A stretch of 64,000 nt of DNA from Paenibacillus_AB hodogayensis. GTDB lineage: Bacteria; Bacillota; Bacilli; Paenibacillales; NBRC-103111. Of this stretch, positions 53,133 to 61,896 are shown one piece after another. Below the pieces are notes generated by a model. It was not told the origin of the DNA. It ran no database searches and worked only from the letters and a program-made list of their open reading frames with translations. The translations under genes were made by a program, and so were the position numbers. Location: contig NZ_BAAAYO010000010.1 of assembly GCF_039536325.1 (NCBI RefSeq), forward strand, positions 1 through 64,000, in the 5' to 3' direction. How positions within the stretch are numbered: the first letter of the stretch is position 1; every line of letters starts with the position of its first letter.

Positions 53133-53163
53133 TATTGTGCTGGAGACGACGCTTGTCCGCGTC

Positions 53164-54453
53164 TTAGCTGTTCAGCAGCAGCGATTCCGGATCTTCCAAC
53201 AGTTCCTTCACCGTAACAAGGAAACGCACGGCTTCGCTGCCGTCCACGATGCGATGATCGTAGGACAGTGCGATGTACATCATCGGACGGTTTTCCATCC
53301 GCTGCTCGTCCAGCGCAACCGGACGCCACTGGATTTTATGCATACCGAGGATGCCGACCTGCGGCGTGTTCAAGATCGGCGTGGACATGAGCGAGCCGAA
53401 TACGCCGCCGTTCGTGATGGAGAAGGTGCCGCCCTGCAAATCGGACAGTTGCAGCGTGTTGGCGCGCGCCTTGCCGGCCAGATCGGCGATCGTCCGCTCG
53501 ATTTCGGCGAAGCCGAGACGGTCGGCATCGCGTACGACAGGTACGACAAGCCCTTCCTTGGCCGATACAGCTATGCCGATATCGTAATATTTTTTGGCGA
53601 GAATCCGGTCGCCGTCAATTTCCGCGTTCAACAGCGGGAATTTCTTCAGCGCTCCGACAACCGCCTTCGTAAAGAACGACATGAAGCCGAGGCCGATATC
53701 GTTCTTCTCCTGGAACGCCTGCTTGCGGCGCTTGCGGATATCGAGGATTTTCGACATATCCACTTCGTTGAATGTCGTCAGCATGGCAGCCGTACGCTGC
53801 GCTTCGACAAGCCGCGTGGCGATCGTCTGACGGCGTCTGGACATGCGGATAACTTCGATCGGCTTCGCCGGATCGTCAAGCACCGTGCCTCCTGCGGAAC
53901 GGTTGGAGGCCGGTTCGATTTGCAGTTTGGCGGCTGGAGCTTCCGGCGCCGCTGCGGCGCTTTGGCGCGGCGTCGTCAGATCGCTGAGGCCGATGCGGCC
54001 GTTCGGGTCGACTGCGGCAACGCGCTGCAGATCAATGCCTTGCTCGCGTGCGAGCTTGCGCGCCGACGGGGAGGCGACGAATGCTCCACCGTCGGTTACT
54101 GGCGCCGGAGCCGCAGGCGCAGCGGCAGCGGGCTTGGCGGCTGGCGCAGGCTCGCTTGCCGCAGGCTTTGCCGGCTCGGCAGCTGCCGGGGCCGCGCTTT
54201 CCGCCTGAGCGGAAGCGGCGCCCTCGCGGATCGTGCCGACGACTTCGCCCACTTGCACGACGTCGCCTTCGACTTTGCGGATTTCCTCGATGACGCCGGA
54301 ACGATCCGCGTTGACTTCCAGATTGATTTTATCGGTTTCCAGTTCCAGCAGCATATCGCCCTGGTTAACCGTATCTCCTACTTTGACCGTCCATTTGGCA
54401 ATTGCGCCTTCGGTTATCGATTCTCCCATTTCGGGTACTTTGATGTCAGACAT
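53164..54453 (-). CDS. sucB: dihydrolipoyl succinyltransferase, E2 of 2-oxoglutarate dehydrogenase
   Basis: This 429-residue E2 core subunit transfers the succinyl group to CoA. It has an N-terminal lipoyl domain with the lipoylated lysine in ELETDKINLEVNAD, an Ala/Pro-rich hinge (about 80-120), a peripheral-subunit-binding domain (SPSARKLAREQGIDLQRVAA, about 125-160), and the C-terminal catalytic domain. The active-site motif LSYDHRIVDGSEAV lies near residue 400. AAGGGGG precedes the ATG at 54453, which overlaps the sucA stop by eight bases, so E1 and E2 are translationally coupled. The E3 gene is not in this window, as expected if lpd is shared with other complexes. Confidence 0.96.
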   Translation of the reverse strand: MSDIKVPEMGESITEGAIAKWTVKVGDTVNQGDMLLELETDKINLEVNADRSGVIEEIRKVEGDVVQVGEVVGTIREGAASAQAESAAPAAAEPAKPAASEPAPAAKPAAAAPAAPAPVTDGGAFVASPSARKLAREQGIDLQRVAAVDPNGRIGLSDLTTPRQSAAAAPEAPAAKLQIEPASNRSAGGTVLDDPAKPIEVIRMSRRRQTIATRLVEAQRTAAMLTTFNEVDMSKILDIRKRRKQAFQEKNDIGLGFMSFFTKAVVGALKKFPLLNAEIDGDRILAKKYYDIGIAVSAKEGLVVPVVRDADRLGFAEIERTIADLAGKARANTLQLSDLQGGTFSITNGGVFGSLMSTPILNTPQVGILGMHKIQWRPVALDEQRMENRPMMYIALSYDHRIVDGSEAVRFLVTVKELLEDPESLLLNS

Positions 54454-57325
54454 GTACTGCGCCCCCTTGACGGTTTTTTTGTAAAAAGCTGCGATCCATC
54501 GTGTTGGCGAGCAATTGGCGCTGCTCGAACGCATGAACGTTCTGGTAACCGCTGGCGGTGCTGGACCGCTCGCGTCTGCCGGCATAGCCGACGACTACGC
54601 CTTCCGGCGCCAGCTCGCGAATACGAGGCTCCATGAAACTCCACGCCCCCATATTGCGCGGCTCTTCCTGCAGCCAGACGATTTCCTGCAAATGCTTGAA
54701 GCGCGCGACAATGCGGGAAATCTCCTCGGCCGGGAACGGATAAAGCTGCTCGACGCGAATAATGTGCAGCCAGCTCCAATCGGCATTCGCATCGCTCTGT
54801 ACGGCTTCCTCCAGATCGATCGCGACTTTGCCGCTGCACAGCACGATCCGCTCGACTTGGTCCGGCTGCTGCCCGAGTCCGGGCTGCTCCAGCACTTTCT
54901 GGAAGCTGCCGTTCGCCAGCTCCTCACCCGGCGAAGCGACGCGCGGATTGCGGATCAGGCTCTTCGGAGCCATGACGATCAGCGGACGGGCTTCCTCCGT
55001 TTGTGTCGATGCCGCCTGTTGGCGCAGCAGGTGGAAATATTGCGACGCGCGGGTCATATTGACAACCGTCCAGTTGTCTTCACCGGCAAGCTGCAAATAC
55101 CGTTCCAGACGGGCGCTGGAATGCTCCGGCCCCTGTCCTTCGTAGCCGTGCGGCAGCAGCATGGTCAAGCTGGACTTTTGCCGCCATTTGCCCCGGCCCG
55201 CCGCCAAAAATTGGTCGATAATGACTTGTCCGGCATTCGCGAAATCGCCGTATTGGGCTTCCCAGATGACGAACGTCTCCGGGGCGAATACGTTATACCC
55301 GTATTCGAAGCCAAGCACGGACGCTTCCGACAGCGGACTGTTATGGATCGCGAACGATGCTTTCGCTTGCGGCAAGGCGTGCAGCGGGCAGAACAGCTCT
55401 CCCGTGGCCGTATCGTGCAGCACGAGATTGCGGTGCGCGAACGTGCCGCGCTGGGAATCCTGGCCGCTTACGCGGATCGGTTTGCCATCGGCCAAGATCG
55501 TCGCGAACGCAAGCGTTTCGGCCAGCGCCCAGTCGACCTTCTCACCGTCGTCAAGAGCCTTCGCCCGCCGTTCCAGAATGCGCTGCAGCTTCGGATACGT
55601 GCGGAAGCCTTCCGGACGCTTGAGCAGCTCCTCGTTGATGCCGCGCAGCTGATCGACCGTTACCGGCGTAATCGAGCTTGTCGTGTCCAGCTCGGTCGGC
55701 AGGGCGTTCGGCTTGGCCGTACCGTCCCGCTCTCCGCTGGCCAGCATTTCTTCGTAAGCCGCTTGCAAGTTAGCCAGCGTTTCGCGACGAATCGCCTCCA
55801 CGCGTTCCGCGGTAAGCGTTCCGTCCGCTACAAGCTTGTCGGCATACAGCGTTGCCGCCGTCGGATGATTGCGAACCGCTTCGTAGATGATTGGCTGTGT
55901 CGTTTCCGGATCGTCGGATTCGTTATGGCCGTAGCGGCGGTAGCCAATAAGATCGATCAGGAAGCCTTTCTTGAACCGTTCCCGGAACTCGCAAGCCATG
56001 CGGATCGCCAGGAGGCAAGCTTCCGGATCGTCCGCGTTCACGTGCACGATCGGAATTTCATAGCCTTTGGCCAAATCGCTGGCGTAATAGGTCGAGCGGG
56101 AATCTTCGCTTTCGGTTGTGAAACCGATGCGGTTGTTGACGATAATATGAATCGTGCCGCCGTTGCGGTAGCCCGGCAGACGGTTAAAGTTCAACGTCTC
56201 GGCCACAATGCCTTCCCCGGCAAAAGCCGCGTCGCCGTGCATGATGACAGCGGCAGCCAGACTTTCGTCCTGAACGGGGTTGCCCCGGCTGTTGCGGTCT
56301 TCCTGGGCTGCGCGCGCAAAACCCTCCACAACCGGATTGACGTACTCCAAGTGGCTCGGGTTATTGGCCAAGGTCAGACGGATTTGTTTGCCTTCGCTTT
56401 CTTCGACGGAGCGGTTTGCGCCGAGATGGTACTTGACGTCGCCCGTCCAGCCGTAGTTGATGCCGATCGATCCTTCCGACGGAACGAGATCGCGGTTCGG
56501 CGAATGATGGAATTCGGCGAAAATTTTGCTGTAAGGCTTGCCGAGCACGTGTGCGAGCACATTTAAACGTCCCCGATGGGCCATTCCCATCAGGATATGC
56601 TTGCCGCCTTCCCGGGCTACCGAACGGACGATTTCGTCCAGCATCGGCACGAGCGAATCGTTGCCTTCGACCGAAAACCGCTTCTGACCGACAAACGTGC
56701 GATGAAGGAAAGCTTCGAACTGCTCCGTCTGAAGAAGTCGGGTCAGCAGCTCCTCGCGTTCCTTCGCATTGAGCGCTTCCGCAGCGGGAATGCCCTGCTC
56801 CACCCGCTTGTTCAGCCAATCGCGCTCGCGTTCTTCATGCACATGGCTGAATTCGTAGGCGGTCGTTTGCGTATAAGCCTGACGAAGCCGCTCGATCGCA
56901 TCCTGGCCGGTAACGACCGAGTCCGGTGCATTTTCCCAGATCAGCGAGGCAGGCAGCGTTTGCAAATCTTCCTTGTTCAAACCATATGTTTCAGGCTCCA
57001 GCAGCCTCGTATTGGCCGCGGCGCTGAGCCGAAGCGGATCGATATCGGCAGCCAGGTGGCCATATGTGCGAATATTCCAAACCAGCTTTCCGGCCGCGAC
57101 CGCCTTCCGGACAAGCTCCGGATCGACCTTGCCGCTGCCTGTTGCCGTCTGAGCGGCGTAAGACTCTTGGTACGGTGCCGCATCTATGGCAGGCGGCGCT
57201 CCCCACCGTACGAACAAATCGCGGAACGAAGCGTCCACGGATTCAGGATCGGCCGCATAGCGTTCATATTGTTCTTGCACGTATCCGAGATTGGGGCCGT
57301 AGTAAGTTCTCCACAGCTTCTCCAT
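54446..57325 (-). CDS. sucA: 2-oxoglutarate dehydrogenase E1 component
   Basis: This 959-residue thiamine-diphosphate enzyme decarboxylates 2-oxoglutarate in the TCA cycle. Conserved segments are the N-terminal MEKLWRTYYGPNLGYVQEQY, GMAHRGRLNVLAHVLGKPY, the ThDP/Mg region HGDAAFAGEGIVAETLNF, and C-terminal LLPHGYEGQGPEHSSARLER. Length matches Bacillus OdhA. GGGGAGAGG lies just before the ATG at 57325; an in-frame ATG at 57346 is less well placed. It is first in the sucAB operon, 220 bases downstream of the HD-protein gene on the same strand. Confidence 0.97.
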   Translation of the reverse strand: MEKLWRTYYGPNLGYVQEQYERYAADPESVDASFRDLFVRWGAPPAIDAAPYQESYAAQTATGSGKVDPELVRKAVAAGKLVWNIRTYGHLAADIDPLRLSAAANTRLLEPETYGLNKEDLQTLPASLIWENAPDSVVTGQDAIERLRQAYTQTTAYEFSHVHEERERDWLNKRVEQGIPAAEALNAKEREELLTRLLQTEQFEAFLHRTFVGQKRFSVEGNDSLVPMLDEIVRSVAREGGKHILMGMAHRGRLNVLAHVLGKPYSKIFAEFHHSPNRDLVPSEGSIGINYGWTGDVKYHLGANRSVEESEGKQIRLTLANNPSHLEYVNPVVEGFARAAQEDRNSRGNPVQDESLAAAVIMHGDAAFAGEGIVAETLNFNRLPGYRNGGTIHIIVNNRIGFTTESEDSRSTYYASDLAKGYEIPIVHVNADDPEACLLAIRMACEFRERFKKGFLIDLIGYRRYGHNESDDPETTQPIIYEAVRNHPTAATLYADKLVADGTLTAERVEAIRRETLANLQAAYEEMLASGERDGTAKPNALPTELDTTSSITPVTVDQLRGINEELLKRPEGFRTYPKLQRILERRAKALDDGEKVDWALAETLAFATILADGKPIRVSGQDSQRGTFAHRNLVLHDTATGELFCPLHALPQAKASFAIHNSPLSEASVLGFEYGYNVFAPETFVIWEAQYGDFANAGQVIIDQFLAAGRGKWRQKSSLTMLLPHGYEGQGPEHSSARLERYLQLAGEDNWTVVNMTRASQYFHLLRQQAASTQTEEARPLIVMAPKSLIRNPRVASPGEELANGSFQKVLEQPGLGQQPDQVERIVLCSGKVAIDLEEAVQSDANADWSWLHIIRVEQLYPFPAEEISRIVARFKHLQEIVWLQEEPRNMGAWSFMEPRIRELAPEGVVVGYAGRRERSSTASGYQNVHAFEQRQLLANTMDRSFLQKNRQGGAVHV

Positions 57326-57545
57326 ATTCCTCTCCCCAGTCGTCATTGACGTATAACCTCCTAATCCCTTCCGGGCAAAGAGTCGTGTCTTCGCGCCGAA
57401 GGCATACCACTAGCATATAGCTTAAGTCCAGTATAAGCGAAATGAATCATATATAATACAACTTGTTTTGCATGATATCGATCTAATTTTGATATAGGTT
57501 AAAAAGAAGGAATTCGGGGAACTGCCGTCGTAGCTCATACAGTTA

Positions 57546-58196
57546 CTAGCATTCCCCGTTCCACTCCTTATGAAACTGTTCCAGATAACCTTCCATAAAC
57601 CGATGACGCTCCGCCGCGATCGTCCGGGCCGACTCCGTTTCCAGCAGGTCGCGCAACCTCAGAAGCTTTTCCTGAAAATGATTGATCGCTGTAGACCGCC
57701 CGTTGCGATACTGCTCCTTCGTCATTGTTTCGCGCGGCGGCAGCTGCGGTTCATGCAGCGGATGTCCTTTCCACCCCGCGTAAGCAAACGTGCGGGCAAT
57801 GCCGATCGCCCCGATCGCATCGAGTCTGTCGGCGTCCCGGACGACGCTGCCTTCCCGCGTTCGCATCGGCCCGGTGCCAGTGCCGAACGACAAGGTCGCG
57901 ATAATGTCCAGCACATGATCCCGGGCCTCCGTGTCGATCCGCTCTCCATTCAGCCAATTCTTCACAAGGTCCATTCCGCTTTCCTTGGATGCGTTCAGCT
58001 TCTCGTCCGCCACATCGTGCAGAAGCGCGGCCAATTCGCAAACGAACGGATCGGCGCCTTCGGACGCAGCCAACCGCCGGGTCATCCGGACAACCCGGTC
58101 GATATGCGGCCAGTCGTGTCCGGACGAATCCCCTTCATGGACGGAGCGGGCGTATTGCGCGGCGCGGCTCAGTATGGCTTCAGCCTTCCTGTCGAT
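57546..58196 (-). CDS. HD-domain phosphohydrolase with an unusual start
   Basis: This cytosolic metal-dependent hydrolase is of the YpgQ/YedJ-like HD group, which hydrolyses nucleotide phosphates. Ligand blocks are GHDWPHIDRVVRM (first histidine), ELAALLHDVADEKL (HD pair) and VVRDADRLDAIGAIG (last aspartate). The first ATG in frame (58085) lies after the first histidine, and there is no ATG, GTG or TTG between it and the frame opening at 58262. The conserved region begins near an ATC at 58194-58196, used here as a provisional start. Either a rare start codon is used, or the protein is truncated, or the sequence has an error. It sits between yqeM and sucA on the minus strand, 54 bases after yqeM. 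Confidence 0.7.
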   Translation of the reverse strand: MDRKAEAILSRAAQYARSVHEGDSSGHDWPHIDRVVRMTRRLAASEGADPFVCELAALLHDVADEKLNASKESGMDLVKNWLNGERIDTEARDHVLDIIATLSFGTGTGPMRTREGSVVRDADRLDAIGAIGIARTFAYAGWKGHPLHEPQLPPRETMTKEQYRNGRSTAINHFQEKLLRLRDLLETESARTIAAERHRFMEGYLEQFHKEWNGEC

Positions 58197-58250
58197 CTCA
58201 ACCCCCGCCCTTGCCTTTGTTTCGTTTTCTTTCGAATCTTCCCCGGCTCG

Positions 58251-59066
58251 CTATCCCTTTTTCACGCATACGAAAAAAGCGCGCTCCGTCTCGGGCGTCG
58301 GCGTTTTGTGCGTAAAATCGGCATACGATCGAATTTCCGCAAACCCGGCCTCCTTCAGCCAATGAGCGATGCGGTCCAGCGGGTAAGCGCGCTGCACGTG
58401 CCGTTCGTCGATACGCACATAGCGGGAATCATCCGCTTCCGCAGCTTTCCGTTCTGGCGCATCCGCCGCCAGCCATTCCGATTCGCGGATGAATATAGCC
58501 AGGTCGTGCTCGATCTCGCAGCGTTCCTCGTCCAGCTCGCTTGTCCAAATATACGAGACGTCGTCGTCGCGCAGCGTGAAAGGCTGCATCTCGGCGTAAG
58601 ACCGCAGCTGTCCTTCGGTATGAACATCGAATATGAATACCCCGCCATCCTTCAATCCGGCGAACGTTTGCCGGAAAGCGTCGCGAAGATCGTCTTCCTC
58701 GGTCAAATAGTTGATGCAGTCGCAGCAGGAAATAACCGAGTCGACCGGCTCGGCCAGTTCCCATTCCGTCATATCCTGCTGGAGCCAGGTTACCGAACCG
58801 CCCTGCGCAAACGGAAACGTTCTCTGCTGCCGTTCCGTTTTGTCCTGGGCGACCGCGAGCATATCATCGGATAAGTCGATCCCGTATACCCGAAGGCCGG
58901 ATTGGGCCAAAGGGATGGACAAATTGCCGGTGCCGCAGCCCAGATCGACGATCGATGCCGGCTTGCCGAATTCCTCCCAGCATTGACGGATGAAGCGCAG
59001 CCACTGGGGATACGGCATATCCTCCATCAGTCTGTCGTAAATGTATGCGAATTGACCATAGCGCAT
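58251..59066 (-). CDS. yqeM: class I SAM-dependent methyltransferase, YqeM-like
   Basis: This is a 271-residue methyltransferase. SAM-binding motif I is VDLGCGTGNLSIPLAQSG (near residue 40), followed by VYGIDLSDDML (acidic motif II) and ISCCDCINYLTEEDDL; GGVFIFDVHTE is the later strand. The substrate is unknown. In Bacillus subtilis yqeM follows yqeL (rsfS) and precedes comER. Here cvfB lies between rsfS and this gene, and comER lies about 36 kb away. An AGGGGGAG ribosome-binding site precedes the ATG. Confidence 0.9.
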   Translation of the reverse strand: MRYGQFAYIYDRLMEDMPYPQWLRFIRQCWEEFGKPASIVDLGCGTGNLSIPLAQSGLRVYGIDLSDDMLAVAQDKTERQQRTFPFAQGGSVTWLQQDMTEWELAEPVDSVISCCDCINYLTEEDDLRDAFRQTFAGLKDGGVFIFDVHTEGQLRSYAEMQPFTLRDDDVSYIWTSELDEERCEIEHDLAIFIRESEWLAADAPERKAAEADDSRYVRIDERHVQRAYPLDRIAHWLKEAGFAEIRSYADFTHKTPTPETERAFFVCVKKG

Positions 59067-59154
59067 TAGTATGAACTCCCCCTGTCAAACGGAGCGGGCA
59101 TCCCCTCTCCCCGCTTTCGATCCGGCCGTCCTCCCGGGAACGGCCCTTGCCGGG

Positions 59155-60066
59155 TTACTCGGCGCTTTGGTCCTGCCGCTCTTTCAGATGCGTCCAACTG
59201 CCTTGCTGAACGATCAACCCGTCCTTCATCAATTTGCCGAGCGCCCGTTTGAAGGCCGCTTTGCTGATGCCGAACTTGGAGGCGATCACATCCGCCGGCG
59301 TTTCGTCGGAATACGGCATGGCTCCGTTCGGGCGCTCCTTGAGCAAAGACAGGATGCGATCCGCATCCTCCATCCGGCCGACTTGCTTCGGCTGCCGCAT
59401 CGACAGGTTGACGCGGCCGTCCTCCCGGACGAAGACGACACGCACGCTGACCCGCTCGCCTAAGCGGAGGGGGCGCGTACGCTCCTTCTCGTGAATCATG
59501 CCGATCGCCCCAAAGCCGAGCACGCCTCCTTCGCATACGACGAAGGTGCCCATTTGCAAAGGCTTGTATACGATCGCTTCCGTTGCGGTATTTTTCCACG
59601 ATTCGGGAGCCCGAAAAGATAAGGCGGACAGTTCCCTCTCCCCGGCCAGCTTGGCGGTCATCCTGCCTTGCCGGTCATGGTTCAGCAGCACGTAAACGCG
59701 GTCGCCCGGCTTCGGATGCAGCTCCTTCATCTCCGGCAGCTCGGAGGCTGGCAGCAGAAGCTGACGCCCGAGTCCCATCTCCAGAAAGCAGCCGAACCGG
59801 GGATGAATATCCGCGACTTCCAGCAAGCCGACCTCGCCGAGCCGGATCAACGGTTTTCGCATCGTCGCCGACAAGCGGTCCTCCGTGTCGTGGAACAAAA
59901 ATACTTCGGCTTCGTCACCGGGCGCGACCGAGCCGACCACTTCGCTGTAATGCAGCAGCACGTCGCGAGTTCCGTTCGTCAGAAAGAAGCCGTTGGGCGG
60001 CACTTCGCGCGCCACCTTCAGCCTGACGACGGTCCCGGATTCCAAGCGGTCCTCTAACGGCTTCAT
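59155..60066 (-). CDS. cvfB: CvfB-like S1-domain RNA-binding protein
   Basis: This 303-residue RNA-binding protein is of the CvfB/YitL family: tandem S1-like OB folds (about 1-210; GSVAPGDEAEVFLFHDTEDR, VADIHPRFGCFLEMGLGRQL, LRLGERVSVRVVFVREDGRV) and a C-terminal winged helix (about 225-295; TPADVIASKFGISKAAFKRA). In Staphylococcus CvfB affects virulence gene expression; its direct role elsewhere is uncertain. The ATG overlaps the rsfS stop as ATGA, so it belongs to the ribosome-assembly operon. An 88-base spacer separates it from yqeM. Confidence 0.9.
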   Translation of the reverse strand: MKPLEDRLESGTVVRLKVAREVPPNGFFLTNGTRDVLLHYSEVVGSVAPGDEAEVFLFHDTEDRLSATMRKPLIRLGEVGLLEVADIHPRFGCFLEMGLGRQLLLPASELPEMKELHPKPGDRVYVLLNHDRQGRMTAKLAGERELSALSFRAPESWKNTATEAIVYKPLQMGTFVVCEGGVLGFGAIGMIHEKERTRPLRLGERVSVRVVFVREDGRVNLSMRQPKQVGRMEDADRILSLLKERPNGAMPYSDETPADVIASKFGISKAAFKRALGKLMKDGLIVQQGSWTHLKERQDQSAE

Positions 60067-60410
60067 ACGAGCTCAACCACTTTCGCATCGGACCACAGTC
60101 GCTCGATGTTGTAATATTCCCGCTCGTCGCGGTGGAACACGTGCACGATAACGTCGCCCAAATCGACCAGCACCCAGCGCGCCGCATCGAACCCTTCCAT
60201 GCTGCGCAGCGTCATGCCCAAATCCCCGGCCACCTTGCGCACCTCCTGGGCGATCGCTTGCACCTGCGTATCCGAATTGCCGTGACAGATGACGAAATAG
60301 TCGGCCACGAGCGAAATTCCTTTCAGATTAAGCACCACGAGGTTATGCGCCTTCTTGTCCTCTATCGCTTTGACGACCTCGTTCATGACTTGCTCAGGCG
60401 TTTGTTTCAT
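60063..60410 (-). CDS. rsfS: ribosomal silencing factor RsfS
   Basis: This 115-residue protein binds uL14 and blocks joining of ribosomal subunits when nutrients are scarce. Family blocks are visible: VVKAIEDKKAHNLVVLNL, DYFVICHGNSDTQVQAIAQE, the GFDAARWVLVDLGDVIVHVF core and YYNIERLWSDAKVVEL at the end. AAAGGGG lies seven bases before the ATG at 60410 (another ATG at 60416 is too close). The gene overlaps the end of yqeK and the start of cvfB, typical of a tight operon. Confidence 0.95.
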   Translation of the reverse strand: MKQTPEQVMNEVVKAIEDKKAHNLVVLNLKGISLVADYFVICHGNSDTQVQAIAQEVRKVAGDLGMTLRSMEGFDAARWVLVDLGDVIVHVFHRDEREYYNIERLWSDAKVVELV

Positions 60411-60990
60411 CTGCATTCCCCTTTCCGCTGCGATTTTCTTCGATCAGCGCATTTCGCGCGACAACCGCTTGCGGATATATTTTTTTTCCTTTGGACAGCA
60501 AAAATTGTATCGTCGAATCGAACCCGGCCACCAGAGCACCCTCCAGGCTATGTTCGGCACTTTCGCGAATATTATGCACGCCGGGAAAATCCCGGCCCGG
60601 CTCGATATAATCGGCCAGACAGATGATCTTATCGAGAAGGGTCATCTTCTCGCGGCCGGACGTATGGTAGCGGATCGCATCCAGCACCTCGGCATCCTCG
60701 ATGCCGTAACGGCTACGGACGATCTCCGCCGCCAACGGCCCGTGCAGCAGCTGCGGATCGTAGCGCAGCAGATCCGGGTCCAGCCCGGCCGCCGCGTATT
60801 CGCTCCGCTGCTCGGCTATCGGCCAATACTTGCAGTAATCGTGCAGCAAGGCGGCAAGCTCCGCTTTCTGCACGTCGCCTCCGAAACGCTGCGCCAGTTC
60901 GACGGCGGAATCGATGACGCCCAGCGTATGCTGCCAGCGCAATGCAGGCATCTGCGCCTGCGTGTCTTCTCTCAACCGCTCAAGATTCAT
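60394..60990 (-). CDS. yqeK: YqeK-type HD hydrolase (Ap4A-hydrolysing)
   Basis: This 198-residue HD-domain protein has ligand motifs RWQHTLGVIDSAVELA (first His), ELAALLHDYCKYWP (HD pair), and a DKIICLADYIEPGRDF segment. Members of this family in Firmicutes cleave diadenosine tetraphosphate symmetrically. GAGGAG precedes the ATG, and the gene overlaps the nadD end by 11 bases and the rsfS start by 17, so it is fully embedded in the operon. Confidence 0.93.
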   Translation of the reverse strand: MNLERLREDTQAQMPALRWQHTLGVIDSAVELAQRFGGDVQKAELAALLHDYCKYWPIAEQRSEYAAAGLDPDLLRYDPQLLHGPLAAEIVRSRYGIEDAEVLDAIRYHTSGREKMTLLDKIICLADYIEPGRDFPGVHNIRESAEHSLEGALVAGFDSTIQFLLSKGKKIYPQAVVARNALIEENRSGKGNADETNA

Positions 60991-61567
60991 ACAACCGATT
61001 CTCCTCGATATAGGCGAATACCGGCTCCGGCACCAAATACCGGACCGACTTGCCGGACCTGCGCATATCCCGGATCGCCGTGGACGAAATGCCGATTTGC
61101 GGCATCGCCACAGTTAGAACGCTGGCCCGGATGGCGGCAGGAAGCTGCCCCGCGTCCGCCGAGTAGCCCGGACGGGCGAGCCCGACGAACGTAATCATCT
61201 TCACCAGCTCGTCGATCCGCGTCCAGTTGGGCAAATATTGCACCATATCCGCGCCGATAATGTAATAAAAATCGATGTCCGGATGCCGTTCCTTCAGCTC
61301 GCGGACCGTATCTACCGTATAGGACGTGCCTCCCCGGCGAATTTCCGTCGTTTCCTCGCGGAAATGCGGGTCGCGGGCGATCGCCGCCTTCACCATGTCG
61401 AGCCGCTGAGCGGCCGTCGCCTTGGGGGCGTTGGGCTTATGGGGCGGCGTATTGGTCGGCATAAACCATACCTCGTCCAGTCCCGCTTCCTCCCTCGCCC
61501 TCTCCGCCGCCAGCAGGTGCCCTTGGTGGATCGGGTCGAACGTCCCTCCCATAATGCCTACCTTCAT
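60980..61567 (-). CDS. nadD: nicotinate-nucleotide adenylyltransferase
   Basis: This 195-residue enzyme of NAD synthesis makes deamido-NAD from nicotinate mononucleotide and ATP. The nucleotidyltransferase signature GIMGGTFDPIHQGHLLAAER lies at the N-terminus, with FYYIIGADMVQYLPNW in the middle and the ISSTAIRDMRRSGKSVRYLV motif near the C-terminus. The ATG at 61567 is chosen; a start at 61576 is also in frame. It lies 13 bases after yhbY and overlaps yqeK. Confidence 0.96.
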   Translation of the reverse strand: MKVGIMGGTFDPIHQGHLLAAERAREEAGLDEVWFMPTNTPPHKPNAPKATAAQRLDMVKAAIARDPHFREETTEIRRGGTSYTVDTVRELKERHPDIDFYYIIGADMVQYLPNWTRIDELVKMITFVGLARPGYSADAGQLPAAIRASVLTVAMPQIGISSTAIRDMRRSGKSVRYLVPEPVFAYIEENRLYES

Positions 61568-61580
61568 CACGGTCACCCCT

Positions 61581-61871
61581 TTAAGGGAGCTCGATCTTCT
61601 TGTTCTCCTTCGACTGCTTGTACAGCACGACCGTCTTGCCGATCCGCTGTACGAGCTCCGCCCCGGACTGCCCGGACAATTGCGCCGCGACTTCGTCGCT
61701 GTCCTCCAAACAATTGTTAAGCACCGATACTTTGATCAGCTCGCGCACTTCCAGCGCTTCCTCGATATGCCGGATCAGATGATCGTTGACGCCGCCTTTG
61801 CCGACTTGGAAAATCGGGTTCAGGTGATGCGCCTGCGACCGCAAATAGCGTTTTTGTTTACCTGTCAACAT
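61581..61871 (-). CDS. yhbY: YhbY-type CRM-domain RNA-binding protein
   Basis: This 96-residue single-domain CRM protein (YqeI of Bacillus, YhbY of Escherichia coli) binds pre-50S ribosomal particles. LTGKQKRYLRSQAHHLNPIF and QVGKGGVNDHLIRHIEEAL give the conserved GxxG loop, and RIGKTVVLYKQSKENKKIEL the tail. GAGGGAG precedes the ATG. It lies 25 bases after aroE. Confidence 0.95.
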   Translation of the reverse strand: MLTGKQKRYLRSQAHHLNPIFQVGKGGVNDHLIRHIEEALEVRELIKVSVLNNCLEDSDEVAAQLSGQSGAELVQRIGKTVVLYKQSKENKKIELP

Positions 61872-61896
61872 GTTATGATCAATCTCCCTCTATGCT

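Noticed and set aside
54515..56566. A 683-codon plus-strand frame opposite sucA
   Set aside because: It is the antisense shadow of a long conserved gene.
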